DNA of 46,765 bases from positions 1 through 46,765 of IMG/VR virus record IMGVR_UViG_3300044680_000172; one strand, 5' to 3'. Of this stretch, positions 8,437 to 16,946 are shown in pieces. Made by a program: the position numbers and the translations under genes. The DNA comes from a virus. Within the stretch, counting starts at the first letter, position 1, and every line of letters begins with the position of its first letter. The notes under the pieces are model-generated. The model was not told the DNA's origin, did not search any database, and saw only the letters and a program-made list of their open reading frames with translations.

Positions 8437-9837
8437 TCAGGTGGTTCGCTTGAAGAAGTGATCCGCCGCCGCATGGTGGTCCATGTTGCGGGGATCGGTT
8501 GAGTCGGCGGGCCCTCCGGACTGCCCGGTCGGGACCGTCCCCTGCCGGTTGGGATTCCGGTCGAGGATCGCATTCAGTTGGGACGCCATCTGAGCGTTGT
8601 GCCGCAGGAGGGCGTCGTATTCCCCGAGGAGCTTGGGAAGCGCCTGGCCGATGTGGAAATCGTAGGCCGCAGCCTTGATCGAGTTGGCCGCGATTTCCTC
8701 GGGCTTGGTCGCCCCGAAGGCGATCTGTTCGGCCTGTTCCCGAATCCCGCGGAAGGCGGTGTTGTACCGTTCGACCGCAGCCTTCTGCTCGGGGGTCGAG
8801 TTTTCCGCAGCCTCGAGTTCGACTAGGTGTTCGGCGACCGACCCGGAGACCTTCTCCCAGGTCTTCTGGAAGGCGGATTTCTGTTGCTCGGTGGTCTGAG
8901 TGCGGATGGCTCCGTAGATTTCCCGGGACTTCGAGAGCGCCTGCTCGGCCTGCTGCTTCAGCCCGAAGGCCGTCCTCATAAATCCCGCGAATTCCGTCTG
9001 GTCGTAGGGGGCGAGCGGCTTGGCGGCCTCCGAGACCGCGCGCCCGAATTCCGACCTGGGCTTGGCGAGAAGGTCCGCCGCCTTGACCCCGGAGACGCCG
9101 TTCGTGTCCAGGATCGCCTGGGCCTCGAGGACCGCGGTCTGCTGCGGGGTGATGAATTCGGCCTGAAACTTCGGGTGCTCCCGAAGGTCGACAAGCATCA
9201 GCCGGTCCGACATCGCCTTGTGCTCGGCCCGCAGCTTTTCGATCTCCGCCGAATCGGGGGTCGAAATCCCCTTCCGGGCGTTCTCCAGGTCCGCTTTGAG
9301 CGAGCGCTCGGTTTCGCGGGCGGCGTTCAACTGGTCGCGCAGGCCCTTGGTGATCGTCTTCAGTTCTGCCCACTGCGCGGCGGGCGTGCCGGGCTGCGCG
9401 GCCTTCCCTGTCTGGTCCGCGTAGAGCGTCAGCTTGTCCTCGGGATTGGGTTCGGGCGCGGCTGGACCCGCCGGGCCGGCCGGAGCGGCCGGCGCCGCAG
9501 GTTCGGGGGTTCGGGTCTTCGGCAAGAGCTTCGAGGCGATCGTCCCCTTCGGCGGCTCGGGCGCGGGCTCGGGGGTCGGCGGCGACGAGGCGGGGGGAGC
9601 GACCGGAGTCGCGGGTGCCGGACCCGGAACCGTCACTCCCTGCTCGGCGAGCTTAGCAGCGATGGATGGATTCGCCGCGACATGGGCCCGGTAAAGGTCC
9701 CCGGCGTCGTAGTTGTCGTCCCTTGAGATCGTTTGGGGAAAGGAACCGGGGGCCGGAGGGGGCCGGGAGGCGGGCGAGGAGGGCGAGGAGGGCGAAACGG
9801 TGGGAACCGCGGGGGTGGCGTTAGGGATCGTGCTCAT
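8437..9837 (-). CDS. Scaffold-like protein
   Basis: 466 aa. The first 150 residues are disordered and made mainly of Pro, Ala, Ser and Glu. Residues 150-460 are charged, Ala-rich and predicted helical or coiled-coil. Scaffolding proteins that shape the procapsid look like this, and the gene lies downstream of the portal as usual. The major capsid gene would normally come next but is about 20 kb away on the circle (37218-38402). An internal core role is the alternative. Start is the ATG at 9837. Confidence 0.6.
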   Translation of the reverse strand: MSTIPNATPAVPTVSPSSPSSPASRPPPAPGSFPQTISRDDNYDAGDLYRAHVAANPSIAAKLAEQGVTVPGPAPATPVAPPASSPPTPEPAPEPPKGTIASKLLPKTRTPEPAAPAAPAGPAGPAAPEPNPEDKLTLYADQTGKAAQPGTPAAQWAELKTITKGLRDQLNAARETERSLKADLENARKGISTPDSAEIEKLRAEHKAMSDRLMLVDLREHPKFQAEFITPQQTAVLEAQAILDTNGVSGVKAADLLAKPRSEFGRAVSEAAKPLAPYDQTEFAGFMRTAFGLKQQAEQALSKSREIYGAIRTQTTEQQKSAFQKTWEKVSGSVAEHLVELEAAENSTPEQKAAVERYNTAFRGIREQAEQIAFGATKPEEIAANSIKAAAYDFHIGQALPKLLGEYDALLRHNAQMASQLNAILDRNPNRQGTVPTGQSGGPADSTDPRNMDHHAAADHFFKRTT

Positions 9838-9840
9838 GGA

Positions 9841-10200
9841 TTATTTCTTGTCGAGAATCTGCGGCTCCAGTTTCGGCATTCCCGAGTCGGGATAGCTCGG
9901 CTCGGGCTCGGGCGACCTGGGTGGGGCGTCGTGGAGAACGGCGAAGATCGCCGCTATGTGAAGTTCCCATCCTCGGATCTCCCCGAGCCTCGCGTTGGCC
10001 CGTTCCCCGGAAAAGGCGTCCCTGACGTGCGAACCGGCCATGGCGCAATTGGCCGATGGCTTGTTCCCCTCGACGATCCGCATGAGCTTGAGGTAGAGCG
10101 GGCTTTTCAGCACCGCCCGCAGCTCTTCCTTCTCCTCCGGCTTCAATCGGGCGAGCCGGTCGTAGAAGATGTCGGGTTTTTGGCGTTCGCCTTTTTTCAT
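9841..10200 (-). CDS. Hypothetical protein, 119 aa, between portal and scaffold
   Basis: A charged, mostly helical protein with a Glu/Lys-rich segment at residues 20-45 and a Pro-rich C-terminus. Its ATG overlaps the stop of the portal gene (the frames share bases 10197-10200). The position suggests a head-assembly accessory protein. No motif recognised. Confidence 0.55.
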   Translation of the reverse strand: MKKGERQKPDIFYDRLARLKPEEKEELRAVLKSPLYLKLMRIVEGNKPSANCAMAGSHVRDAFSGERANARLGEIRGWELHIAAIFAVLHDAPPRSPEPEPSYPDSGMPKLEPQILDKK

Positions 10201-12422
10201 TGTTGTGCCCCCGCAATCGCCTGCTGCACGTCTCCGGGCTGAAGTTGCGTACCGTTGGCCCGGGCCTGCTGGCTTGCGCGGGCGAGCCGCGCGATCAGTC
10301 CTTGGGCGACGGCCGAGACGGCGGTGAACCGAGCCTTCAGCTGCTGGTACTGCTGCTTCTTGGTCTCGTCGTTCGCAAGGAACCCGAGGTGCGCCTGGAT
10401 GTGGGGAATGGTGAACTGGAGCGCCGTCAGGTGGTCCGGCGTCAGCTGTGGCTTGGGCATCCCGGGTTGCGGGGGCTGCCCGGACTGCTGGACTGCCTGG
10501 CAGATCATCTCAAGCGGTTTCAGGTGCTCGTCGCAGTGCTCGACATGGGCGTCGGAGGGGTCGACCCCGAAGTTCGGCGGGTCTCCGAGGGTGATTCCGT
10601 GCCCCAGGTCGACATTCTCCATTCTGGCCTCGCGGCGCGCCCTTGGGTCGGAGGCGACGCCGATCGGCAGGAGATACCGGCTCGGGCCGTCCGATCCGGT
10701 CAGGTTCGCGACCCGGAATTCCAGGATCGCCCGGCGATTGGCGTCGGGAAGCGGCATGATCTGGGTCATCAGGGCCTGCCCGATCTGCTCCCGGACGACA
10801 GGAGATGCCGTCGTCGGGCTGGCTCCGGTCTTGACCGTGTATTCGATCGTTCCGGGCGAATCCTCGTCGCCTGCGAGGGAGTCCAGCACCTTCTGTGGCA
10901 CCCCCTTTGCCAGACACCGCTTCTTGAACCTTTTGGCTTCCGGGTCGGACGAATCCTTGATGAGGAGACGCCGGACATCCTCCGAGTAGATTCGGCCCAT
11001 CTGGGAGAGGAAGATCGAGCTTCCGGCGGTCGACATCTCGTTCGCGATCTGCCCCAACATCTCGGCCTGCCGGGCGGTCCGGGTGTCGGCGATGTCTTTC
11101 TGCGGTTCGTTGTACGTGAAATTGTTCTCGTCCTGGTTCTGCTTGAGAATCCCCATCAGTTCGGACGCGGCCCCCAGCTGCGGGTAATACTGCAACTGGG
11201 AAAGCCCGACGGGGAAGACGTTGACCATCGAGTAATTCTCGACCGGGGGCGATTCCTCGGGGGTGTTGTCGCCCTTGACGAAGTTCATGCCCATCGCGAA
11301 CGTCGCCGCGTCGACGAGCCGGCATTTCGTCCGGTTGAGGACGGTCATGTAGTAGTAATTCATCACCCCGAACCCCTTGATCGAATGGTAGAGCCCGTTC
11401 GATCCGACGCTGTAGAAGCAGGTCCCGAAGATCCTGCGGAAGCTCGTCGCCTCCTCGTCGGCCTCGTAGAGGTAGTCCGGCACGTCGTTCTTTTCGGTCA
11501 GGATGTAGTGGCGGATTTTCTTCGTCTCCGGGTTGTACGCCCAAACATCGACGACGGTCACGGGAGGCCAGACCCCGCCGATGACCAGATCGTTCGACAC
11601 CACCATGTCCTGCCAGAAGTTCGGGTCGAAATACCGCGTGTTGGCCGGCCCCGGGGCCGCCATCCGAATCGCCATCTCGATCATGTCAGGATTCCACCCC
11701 GCGGTCTTCGCGCTCGCTCGATTGCCGGGGGTGCTGATATGCCGCCACAGTTCGGAGGCCGTCAGCTCCCGCTTGAGGACCACCAGTTCCCAGGTATCGA
11801 CGTTCGATTTCGTCCTCTTCGGCAGAAGTACCTGGACAGACGGCATCCATTTCCACCTCGGGGACCGGTCATCCTCCCGCATCGTGTGGCCGGTTCCGTA
11901 CATCACGTAGTCGTCGGCCATCCCCGAGAACTGCATGAAGTAGTCATCTCCCCAGTCGTCGAGGAACATGTCGTAGCACTCTGCCATGGCGACGTTCCAT
12001 TGGTCCACCTCGGGAGCGTTGGAGTGGATCGCCATCGAAATCTTCCGTGGGACCTCGTGGACCATCTTCCAATACGGCATCGAGACCCGGCGGTGGGCCG
12101 CCCTCCCGTCGTTGAAATTGCAGTTGGTCCTCCACGTCTCGCCGTTCCTCCTCTGCTCGTCGGGGTCGAACGGGCGGCCGCCCTCGACCTGATTGCGGAC
12201 CTGGGCGAAGGTCTGGGCCCGAAGCTGGTTTTCTTGGTAGAGCCGCACGTACAGTTCCCGCGCCTGCCCGCAGTCCCTGATCCTGCGGTCGTTCGCCCAG
12301 GTCGGCCCGATGAAGGGCTGGTCGAGCGATCCGGTCCCGCTCTCGGAAAGGCGCTTCGCGGACTCCGGCAGAAGCTGCGAGAGCATCCTTTCTCGGCGGG
12401 ATTTGGGCTTCTTCTTTGACAT
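10197..12422 (-). CDS. Portal protein
   Basis: 741 aa, a length typical of podoviral portals (P22 gp1 is about 725 aa). It begins with a Lys/Arg-rich tail and has a long helical middle containing Asn-Phe-Asn-Asp and many Trp and Tyr residues. It ends in a Gln/Ala-rich helical barrel-like segment (residues 640-741). The dodecameric portal is the entry and exit gate for DNA and binds the terminase. The gene lies two genes downstream of the large terminase, the usual order. The call rests on size, composition and order. Confidence 0.75.
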   Translation of the reverse strand: MSKKKPKSRRERMLSQLLPESAKRLSESGTGSLDQPFIGPTWANDRRIRDCGQARELYVRLYQENQLRAQTFAQVRNQVEGGRPFDPDEQRRNGETWRTNCNFNDGRAAHRRVSMPYWKMVHEVPRKISMAIHSNAPEVDQWNVAMAECYDMFLDDWGDDYFMQFSGMADDYVMYGTGHTMREDDRSPRWKWMPSVQVLLPKRTKSNVDTWELVVLKRELTASELWRHISTPGNRASAKTAGWNPDMIEMAIRMAAPGPANTRYFDPNFWQDMVVSNDLVIGGVWPPVTVVDVWAYNPETKKIRHYILTEKNDVPDYLYEADEEATSFRRIFGTCFYSVGSNGLYHSIKGFGVMNYYYMTVLNRTKCRLVDAATFAMGMNFVKGDNTPEESPPVENYSMVNVFPVGLSQLQYYPQLGAASELMGILKQNQDENNFTYNEPQKDIADTRTARQAEMLGQIANEMSTAGSSIFLSQMGRIYSEDVRRLLIKDSSDPEAKRFKKRCLAKGVPQKVLDSLAGDEDSPGTIEYTVKTGASPTTASPVVREQIGQALMTQIMPLPDANRRAILEFRVANLTGSDGPSRYLLPIGVASDPRARREARMENVDLGHGITLGDPPNFGVDPSDAHVEHCDEHLKPLEMICQAVQQSGQPPQPGMPKPQLTPDHLTALQFTIPHIQAHLGFLANDETKKQQYQQLKARFTAVSAVAQGLIARLARASQQARANGTQLQPGDVQQAIAGAQQ

Positions 12423-12425
12423 GGG

Positions 12426-13028
12426 TCAGATCGCCGCCGCCCAACAGTACCCGGGGTATCTCAGATCGCGCCCCTCGTCGGCCTTGGCTATGACGCTCTC
12501 GGGCATGAGCACCTTGGCCTCCAGGCTGCATCCGCAGATCGCGCAGATCGAAAGCCCCGGAAGCCGGCGGTCGGAGGGGATGAGCGCCCGGACGATCGCC
12601 CATACCGGGGCGCAGGAACAGGCATGCGGCGAAAAATTAAGCGGGCAGCCCCGGCAGATGTCTGCCCTACGGTTCGCCGTCGCCTCGTCGGCCCACCTCA
12701 TCCCGGACTTGAGGAATTCGAAGGCGGCCGTCGACATCGCCTCGACAAGCTCGACCGTGAGCGACCTCGAAATGTTCTTGAGCGGCCGGTAGTCCTCCCC
12801 GGGCTCCGGGTGGCAAACCCCTGGGAACTGGGCCATGCAGATTTGCCGCTCGACATCGAGCTGCACGGAGGCTGCGTCGTCCGGCTTGAGACCCGCCCAC
12901 CTGCGGTGCTGGACCACCATGTCGACCAGCTCCGAGAGGGTCTGATGCTCCATCCGCGCCTTCGTTTCGGCCTGGATGTAGCGCCAGCCGTCCGGCGGGG
13001 TTGTGTTCTTTTGGCTGATGAGGGCCAT
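12426..13028 (-). CDS. Cys-rich putative metal-binding protein between terL and portal
   Basis: 200 aa. The C-terminal half carries a cluster of Cys residues: Cys-Arg-Gly-Cys, a His-Ala-Cys-Ser-Cys group, then Cys-Ala-Ile-Cys-Gly-Cys. This suggests a zinc-finger or iron-sulfur-like fold. The N-terminal half is helical and begins with a segment containing Gly-Trp-Arg-Tyr-Ile that is common in small phage proteins between terminase and portal. Start is the ATG at 13028, after a 54-base gap from terL. Function unknown; a packaging accessory is possible. Confidence 0.6.
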   Translation of the reverse strand: MALISQKNTTPPDGWRYIQAETKARMEHQTLSELVDMVVQHRRWAGLKPDDAASVQLDVERQICMAQFPGVCHPEPGEDYRPLKNISRSLTVELVEAMSTAAFEFLKSGMRWADEATANRRADICRGCPLNFSPHACSCAPVWAIVRALIPSDRRLPGLSICAICGCSLEAKVLMPESVIAKADEGRDLRYPGYCWAAAI

Positions 13029-13082
13029 GTTACGCCGTGAATGCGTATTGGCGACGTAGCGGCGACCGATGCCTGTTTCAAG

Positions 13083-14834
13083 CTAATACGAGAATTCCCT
13101 CGCCTCGTCGTACCGGGCCGCCGCCTTGGCCGCCCTGTCCTTCGATCTGGTCCAGAGGGAACCGGCCTTCATCCTGGCCACGATGCCGCCTCCCGGCGCC
13201 GTCCCGAGCCGCACCAGAAGCTCCCCGAACTGGACGAACGCGTCCCCGAAGTCCGGGGATCGCCCGAGGCGTTCCTTCACCCGGCCCTTGCTCTCCGCGA
13301 CGATGAGCGTCCCCTTGGTGTCCTGCTTCAATTCGTACCGGCGGCTCGACAGGTCGTCGGCGGTCCTCGGATGGAGATTGGACACCCCCCCCAGAAGCCC
13401 GGCCTTCGCGCATTCGCTCGCTCGGAACCAAAGCTCCGTCACGAACCATTTGTATATGGTGTTGCACTTTCGGCTGTCGTCCCCGCGCAGCATACGGTCG
13501 GTCGCCGCCCCCCCGTAGTCGATCCCCTCGACATCGCGGCTCCATTCCTTTTGGAGGATGGCATAGACGCCCCTTCCCCCGCCGGTCCGGTCCATGATGA
13601 AATGCTTCGGCTGGACCCCCCGTTTCCCGCATTCCGAAATCACCCAATGGGCGACCTGGTAATCCTTGGGCTCGGCCGCCGGCCCGGCGTCGATCTTGCA
13701 GACGACGGTCTCCGTCGCATTGATACGATAGTCCCTCTGGCCGAAAACCGGCATCCCGAGTTGTCCGAAGTGCATGACGCAATCGTCCTGTTCGAACGCC
13801 GGGTCGAGCGTCGCGCACATCTGCGGGGCGAAGTCGAACCTGATCGGGCTCTTGGCGCGCTCGACGACCGAGGCCGGGAAGATCTTCGAGACAACCCCGT
13901 CCGGCGGGAAAAATCCGATGACCTGCGACCAGTATTGGAGCGATTCTCTCCCGTGGTTCGACTCGACCTCCCGGCAGAAATCCTCCGTCAAAAGGAACGG
14001 GAAGATCGTCCGACCGGCCTTGAGGTTCGGCGACTGTCGCCCGTCGAAATGGAGGCACACCCCCTGTCCGTCGCCCTTTTTCGTCTCCCACCAAAGATCG
14101 GTCTCGTCGACCGAGCCCCATCCTTCCTTCGGCTCGCACCATTCCCCAAATCTCGAAATTTTCTCGACCGGGTTCGTCAGCATGACGCACCGGGCGTCGG
14201 GGGCGGACATGGGGTTCGAGATCGTCTCGTAGATCGCGTCCGGCATGTCCTGGGCCTCGTCGAGGAAAATCCTCCGGCGGTCTGCGTGGCCGCCCCGGAT
14301 TCTACCCGGGGCATCCTGGGTCCGGGAGACCGACATGCCGTGGATCTGGTACTTTTCCCCGGCTTCCCGCGCGAGCTCTGTTGGGAATATCCGGCACTCG
14401 TTGGTCGTCGACCTGACGGTGAAGGGATTCGGGACCCGGGAAGTCTCGACTGCCCGCAAGAGGTCCGACCACATCCGCAGGCGCAGCCCCTCGAAGGTGA
14501 CGGTCGCCACGGAAGTGAGCGTCGTCACCGGGTCCGCGCAATAGTCCAGGTACGCGATATGGGCGTTCGTGTAGGTCTTGGACGCTCGGGCGTGGCCGAT
14601 GATGACGACGTATTTGTAATTGCACCATGCCCACACCATGAGTTCGCACCAGTCGTTCCACTGGAATTCGGGCCAGAAGATCTTCCACGCGTTCTTGAAA
14701 TGCCCCTCGGCCCCGAGGCCGCCGTCAGCGCGGCTTAACCGGTCGCGGTAGCAGTCCAACTCGATCGCGAACCTCATCGTGCCCTTGGGATACGGTCTCC
14801 CGTAGGCTTCGATCGTTCCGGAAGGCGCGGCCAT
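13083..14834 (-). CDS. terL: Terminase large subunit
   Basis: 583 aa; the DNA-packaging motor ATPase and nuclease. A Walker A-like GHARASKT lies at residues 80-87, preceded by a hydrophobic strand. A Walker B IFLDEAQD lies at 189-196 with the catalytic Glu. The C-terminal RNase H-like nuclease has Asp residues at 344 and 349 (after Thr-Leu) and Asp 415 (in His-Phe-Ile-Met-Asp-Arg). The Walker A is unusual because Ala-Ser replaces the more common Gly before Lys-Thr. It precedes the portal gene. The small subunit is split from it by about 4 kb of unrelated genes. Confidence 0.9.
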   Translation of the reverse strand: MAAPSGTIEAYGRPYPKGTMRFAIELDCYRDRLSRADGGLGAEGHFKNAWKIFWPEFQWNDWCELMVWAWCNYKYVVIIGHARASKTYTNAHIAYLDYCADPVTTLTSVATVTFEGLRLRMWSDLLRAVETSRVPNPFTVRSTTNECRIFPTELAREAGEKYQIHGMSVSRTQDAPGRIRGGHADRRRIFLDEAQDMPDAIYETISNPMSAPDARCVMLTNPVEKISRFGEWCEPKEGWGSVDETDLWWETKKGDGQGVCLHFDGRQSPNLKAGRTIFPFLLTEDFCREVESNHGRESLQYWSQVIGFFPPDGVVSKIFPASVVERAKSPIRFDFAPQMCATLDPAFEQDDCVMHFGQLGMPVFGQRDYRINATETVVCKIDAGPAAEPKDYQVAHWVISECGKRGVQPKHFIMDRTGGGRGVYAILQKEWSRDVEGIDYGGAATDRMLRGDDSRKCNTIYKWFVTELWFRASECAKAGLLGGVSNLHPRTADDLSSRRYELKQDTKGTLIVAESKGRVKERLGRSPDFGDAFVQFGELLVRLGTAPGGGIVARMKAGSLWTRSKDRAAKAAARYDEAREFSY

Positions 14835-14852
14835 TGGCCTACGGGGTCGCCC

Positions 14853-15074
14853 TCAATCGGTCGCCTCGGAATACGGGGAACACTGCCGCCCGATCGACGG
14901 TGGAGGCTTCTCGAGCTCTCCCAGGTCGGAATAAACCCCGTCGCGCAAGCGGACCGATCTTGGGGCCGGAATCCCCTTGAGGGCGTCCGCTCGGGTCGCC
15001 TGGACGTTCAAGGCGACCCCCTTTGAGCGCATGACCAGCGGATCGACCGCGGGCGTCGTGCCTGTCCGCTTCAC
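14853..15074 (-). CDS. Small hypothetical protein, 73 aa
   Basis: A basic-to-neutral protein rich in Pro and Arg, located just before terL. The chosen start is a GTG at 15074 that overlaps the TGA of the upstream gene (GTGA). A TTG at 15101 would add nine residues. Overlaps of this kind are the rule in this phage, which favours the GTG. No family recognised. Confidence 0.45.
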   Translation of the reverse strand: MKRTGTTPAVDPLVMRSKGVALNVQATRADALKGIPAPRSVRLRDGVYSDLGELEKPPPSIGRQCSPYSEATD

Positions 15075-15274
15075 TTCGATTGGGAGGAGAGCGGCATCCA
15101 ATGGCGCCGGGCCATCCTGGCGAAATTCGCCTCCTTCTTGAGGGTTCCGGAGGCTTTGCTCCCCTTTTTGAGGACGCTCTTGATTTTCGAGCCGATCTTT
15201 CCCTTCCCGCCGGCCGCCTTGGTGAACTTCCCCCGATTGGCCGGGTTGATGTGCATCTTCCTCATTTTTGCCAT
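15071..15274 (-). CDS. Small highly basic protein, 67 aa
   Basis: More than a quarter of its residues are Lys or Arg, with Gly, Ser and Ala between them, so it resembles histone tails or DNA-condensing phage head proteins. It has one of the clearest ribosome binding sites in the window (AAGGAGG, complement near 15279-15285), which suggests high expression. The gene lies in the head-gene block. A DNA-binding, head-packaged role is inferred from charge only. Confidence 0.6.
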   Translation of the reverse strand: MAKMRKMHINPANRGKFTKAAGGKGKIGSKIKSVLKKGSKASGTLKKEANFARMARRHWMPLSSQSK

Positions 15275-15275
15275 T

Positions 15276-15539
15276 TCAGCCTCCTTGAAATTCGCCGCCC
15301 TCGGCTCCCGCGGCCGACTGGAACGGAGCGAGCCCTCCGGTGATTCCGCCCGGAGAACTGCCCTGCGAGAGCGAACCGGAGGGCAATTCGGCGTAATCCT
15401 GGGAGGCGGCCATCATCTGCGGCCCGGGCAGCTTCGGATGCCGGACGACGACCTCGCCGTGCTGGCCCCGCATCACCGGATGGACGCCCTTCGGGACGCC
15501 CAGATTCGGCAGGTGGCGCGGGGGAGACCCGAAGGCCAT
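15276..15539 (-). CDS. Hypothetical protein, 87 aa
   Basis: Pro, Gly, Ser and His-rich and probably disordered; it ends in a Gly/Glu tail. The ATG at 15539 overlaps the TGA of the preceding gene (ATGA), so it is read as coupled to it. The upstream extension of the frame is rejected because it crosses the divergent promoter region. Function unknown. Confidence 0.5.
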   Translation of the reverse strand: MAFGSPPRHLPNLGVPKGVHPVMRGQHGEVVVRHPKLPGPQMMAASQDYAELPSGSLSQGSSPGGITGGLAPFQSAAGAEGGEFQGG

Positions 15540-15847
15540 CACATCTTTCCGGGGCGATGGTGCATGACGGCGGCGACGCCGCTTGCAACCATCGGACCGC
15601 TCGGGTGCTTGTTCACTTGCTCGCAGGCCGCGTCGTTGCACGCCAGGTTCCCGACGCCGGTCTGAGTGATCCCCGGCGAGGGTACTTCGCGGTACTCGCC
15701 CTTCGTCACGGTCGGACCCATACCGGGATTGCCCTTGGGGGCGGTCGGGTGCGGCGAGGACGGATCGGCGTGGTCCATGCGCATGTCGGTCGAGGCGGAA
15801 CTCGCGGCCTTCTGGCCGGTGGATTTGATTGAGACGCTGCCGGGCAT
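15539..15847 (-). CDS. Hypothetical protein, 102 aa
   Basis: First gene of the minus-strand run that leads into terL. It is preceded by a strong ribosome binding site (AAAAGGAGG about six bases before the ATG at 15847). It has Ser/Thr/Pro-rich sequence with two Cys (Cys-Asn-Asp-Ala-Ala-Cys near residue 72) and a His pair near the end. It may be a small head or packaging protein. Transcription probably starts in the divergent region 15848-15966. Confidence 0.55.
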   Translation of the reverse strand: MPGSVSIKSTGQKAASSASTDMRMDHADPSSPHPTAPKGNPGMGPTVTKGEYREVPSPGITQTGVGNLACNDAACEQVNKHPSGPMVASGVAAVMHHRPGKM

Positions 15848-15909
15848 GTTGTCCTCCTTTTCGGAATGGATTCGGGTTCGATGCGTGGTTACGGGCTACC
15901 AGATGCGTA

Positions 15910-15958
15910 GTCAAGACGTACTTTGGGTATTGACAATCCCTTTGCGCATGGCACGAAT
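15910..15958. promoter_or_regulatory. Divergent promoter region between head genes and GroES operon
   Basis: Plus strand: TTGACA at 15930-15935 forms a perfect -35 box, followed after 17 bases by a weak -10 (ACGAAT). Minus strand: TTGACT (complement of 15909-15914) with TAACCA 17 bases on. The stretch GTCAAGACGTA at 15910-15920 recurs at 38582-38592, in front of the glycosyltransferase operon, so both may be under the same control. Confidence 0.4.
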
Positions 15959-15966
15959 CGCCGCCC

Positions 15967-16278
15967 ATGATCCATCGAAGCTCCCTCTCCCCCCGCGTTT
16001 CGAATTTCGTACCCATCGGCAACAAGGCGCTCGCCCGAAGGCTCCCCGATGAAAAGGAACTGGACCTGGGAGAGGGCAAAAAACTGCACCTGCCGAACTC
16101 CGGCGCGCGAATCTTCATGGCGACCCTCGAGATCGCCTCGGTCGGCCCCAAGTGCGAAATCGTCAAGGTCGGCGATCGCGTGCTCATGCCCCGGCAGCTG
16201 CAATTTTCCCGGGTCGAGATCGACGAGAAGATGTACGAGGTCATCCCTGAGCACTCGTTCGCGGCTGTCCTTTCGTAG
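15967..16278 (+). CDS. GroES-like co-chaperonin
   Basis: 103 aa. It has the Cpn10 layout: a region corresponding to the mobile loop, then a Ser-Val-Gly-Pro turn, a Val-Lys-Val-Gly-Asp-Arg-Val-Leu-Met-Pro strand and a C-terminal Glu-Met-Tyr-Glu-Val-Ile-x-Glu-x-x-Ile/Phe-Ala-Ala-Val-Leu ending that aligns with the last strands of GroES. Phages such as T4 (gp31) and RB49 (CocO) carry their own co-chaperonin so that host GroEL can fold the capsid protein. The N-terminus is divergent. It is the first gene of a plus-strand operon with its own promoter, inserted between terS and terL. Confidence 0.72.
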   Translation: MIHRSSLSPRVSNFVPIGNKALARRLPDEKELDLGEGKKLHLPNSGARIFMATLEIASVGPKCEIVKVGDRVLMPRQLQFSRVEIDEKMYEVIPEHSFAAVLS

Positions 16279-16289
16279 GCTTTCGTTCC

Positions 16290-16532
16290 ATGGTACAGCT
16301 TCTCGACAATTCAGACGGCGCAGAGGAAGTTCGGAACATCGCCCTTTTTTCCTCGAAGGCGCCCTCGATCATCCGGGAGGCCGTCCAATGCGGAGCGGTC
16401 CATCCGGCCTCGATGGCCGGAATCCTGCATTACCACGCGACGGCGCCATGCACCTCGTTCCAGGCCGCGTTCGCTCCTCCGACCCCGCAAATCGTCCCGC
16501 CTCCTCCGGGCTTCAACCCAAAGGCCCAATGA
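16290..16532 (+). CDS. Hypothetical protein, 80 aa
   Basis: Second gene of the 16 kb operon, starting 11 bases after the GroES-like gene. The N-terminal 55 residues are probably helical with two Cys; the C-terminus is a Pro-rich tail. Its TGA overlaps the next ATG (ATGA at 16529-16532). No family recognised. Confidence 0.5.
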   Translation: MVQLLDNSDGAEEVRNIALFSSKAPSIIREAVQCGAVHPASMAGILHYHATAPCTSFQAAFAPPTPQIVPPPPGFNPKAQ

Positions 16533-16660
16533 CCTTCTCATGGGCCATCGTTCTGGTCGGGCTCGCCTGGGCATTCGTCTGGCGGCAGGTCAAGATGACG
16601 AAGGAAAAGAACAACGAGCGCCACCGCGACCGGGCGGACCAGAGGATGGCCGAACGATGA
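16529..16660 (+). CDS. Small membrane protein, 43 aa
   Basis: One hydrophobic segment (residues 4-19, with Trp at both ends) is followed by a charged Lys/Arg/Glu tail, so it is probably a single-pass inner-membrane protein with the C-terminus in the cytoplasm. It is joined to both neighbours by ATGA overlaps. A holin-like or membrane-signalling role is possible but unproven. Confidence 0.55.
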   Translation: MTFSWAIVLVGLAWAFVWRQVKMTKEKNNERHRDRADQRMAER

Positions 16661-16716
16661 GCGACGAGGAGGAGCGCATCCGCAATTGCGCACGAGAGAC
16701 ATTCGAAAAGGAATAG
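16657..16716 (+). CDS. Micro-ORF, 19 aa
   Basis: ATG overlaps the previous TGA (ATGA), and the frame ends in TAG two bases before the ATG of the KTSC gene. It is an acidic peptide with one Cys. It may serve only to carry ribosomes between genes. A ribosome binding site for the next gene (AAAAGGA) lies inside its end. Confidence 0.3.
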   Translation: MSDEEERIRNCARETFEKE

Positions 16717-16718
16717 CG

Positions 16719-16946
16719 ATGGTCCCCTCAAGAATTCCCCGTTCCCCCGTCCACTCGTCCAACGTGAAGGACATCGGGTACGACCCGCAGACTGCGGTCC
16801 TCGAGGTCGGGTTCCGCTCTGGCTCGGTCTATCGCTACGTCGGGGTCCCCCGAACCGTTCACGAGGAATTCCTCGGGTCGCAGTCCAAGGGCCAATTCCT
16901 TCGGCAAAGGATTTCCCCGGTCTTCCGGCACCTGAAAATCGAATGA
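16719..16946 (+). CDS. KTSC-domain protein
   Basis: 75 aa with a full KTSC domain (named for the C-terminal domain of some lysyl-tRNA synthetases): a Ser-Ser-Asn-Val start to the domain, a Tyr-Asp-Pro-x-x-x-x-Leu-x-Val-x-Phe strand, Gly-Ser-Val-Tyr-Arg-Tyr, and a Ser-Lys-Gly-x-Phe-Leu segment. Stand-alone KTSC proteins are frequent in phages and bacteria. Their function is not known, but binding of nucleic acid is suspected. The stop overlaps the next ATG. Confidence 0.8.
   Translation: MVPSRIPRSPVHSSNVKDIGYDPQTAVLEVGFRSGSVYRYVGVPRTVHEEFLGSQSKGQFLRQRISPVFRHLKIE

Noticed and set aside
10200-12419. 739-codon open frame on the plus strand
   Set aside because: It is the exact antisense of the portal gene in a G+C-rich genome; composition is Arg/Gly/Asp/His-rich and lacks any domain pattern.
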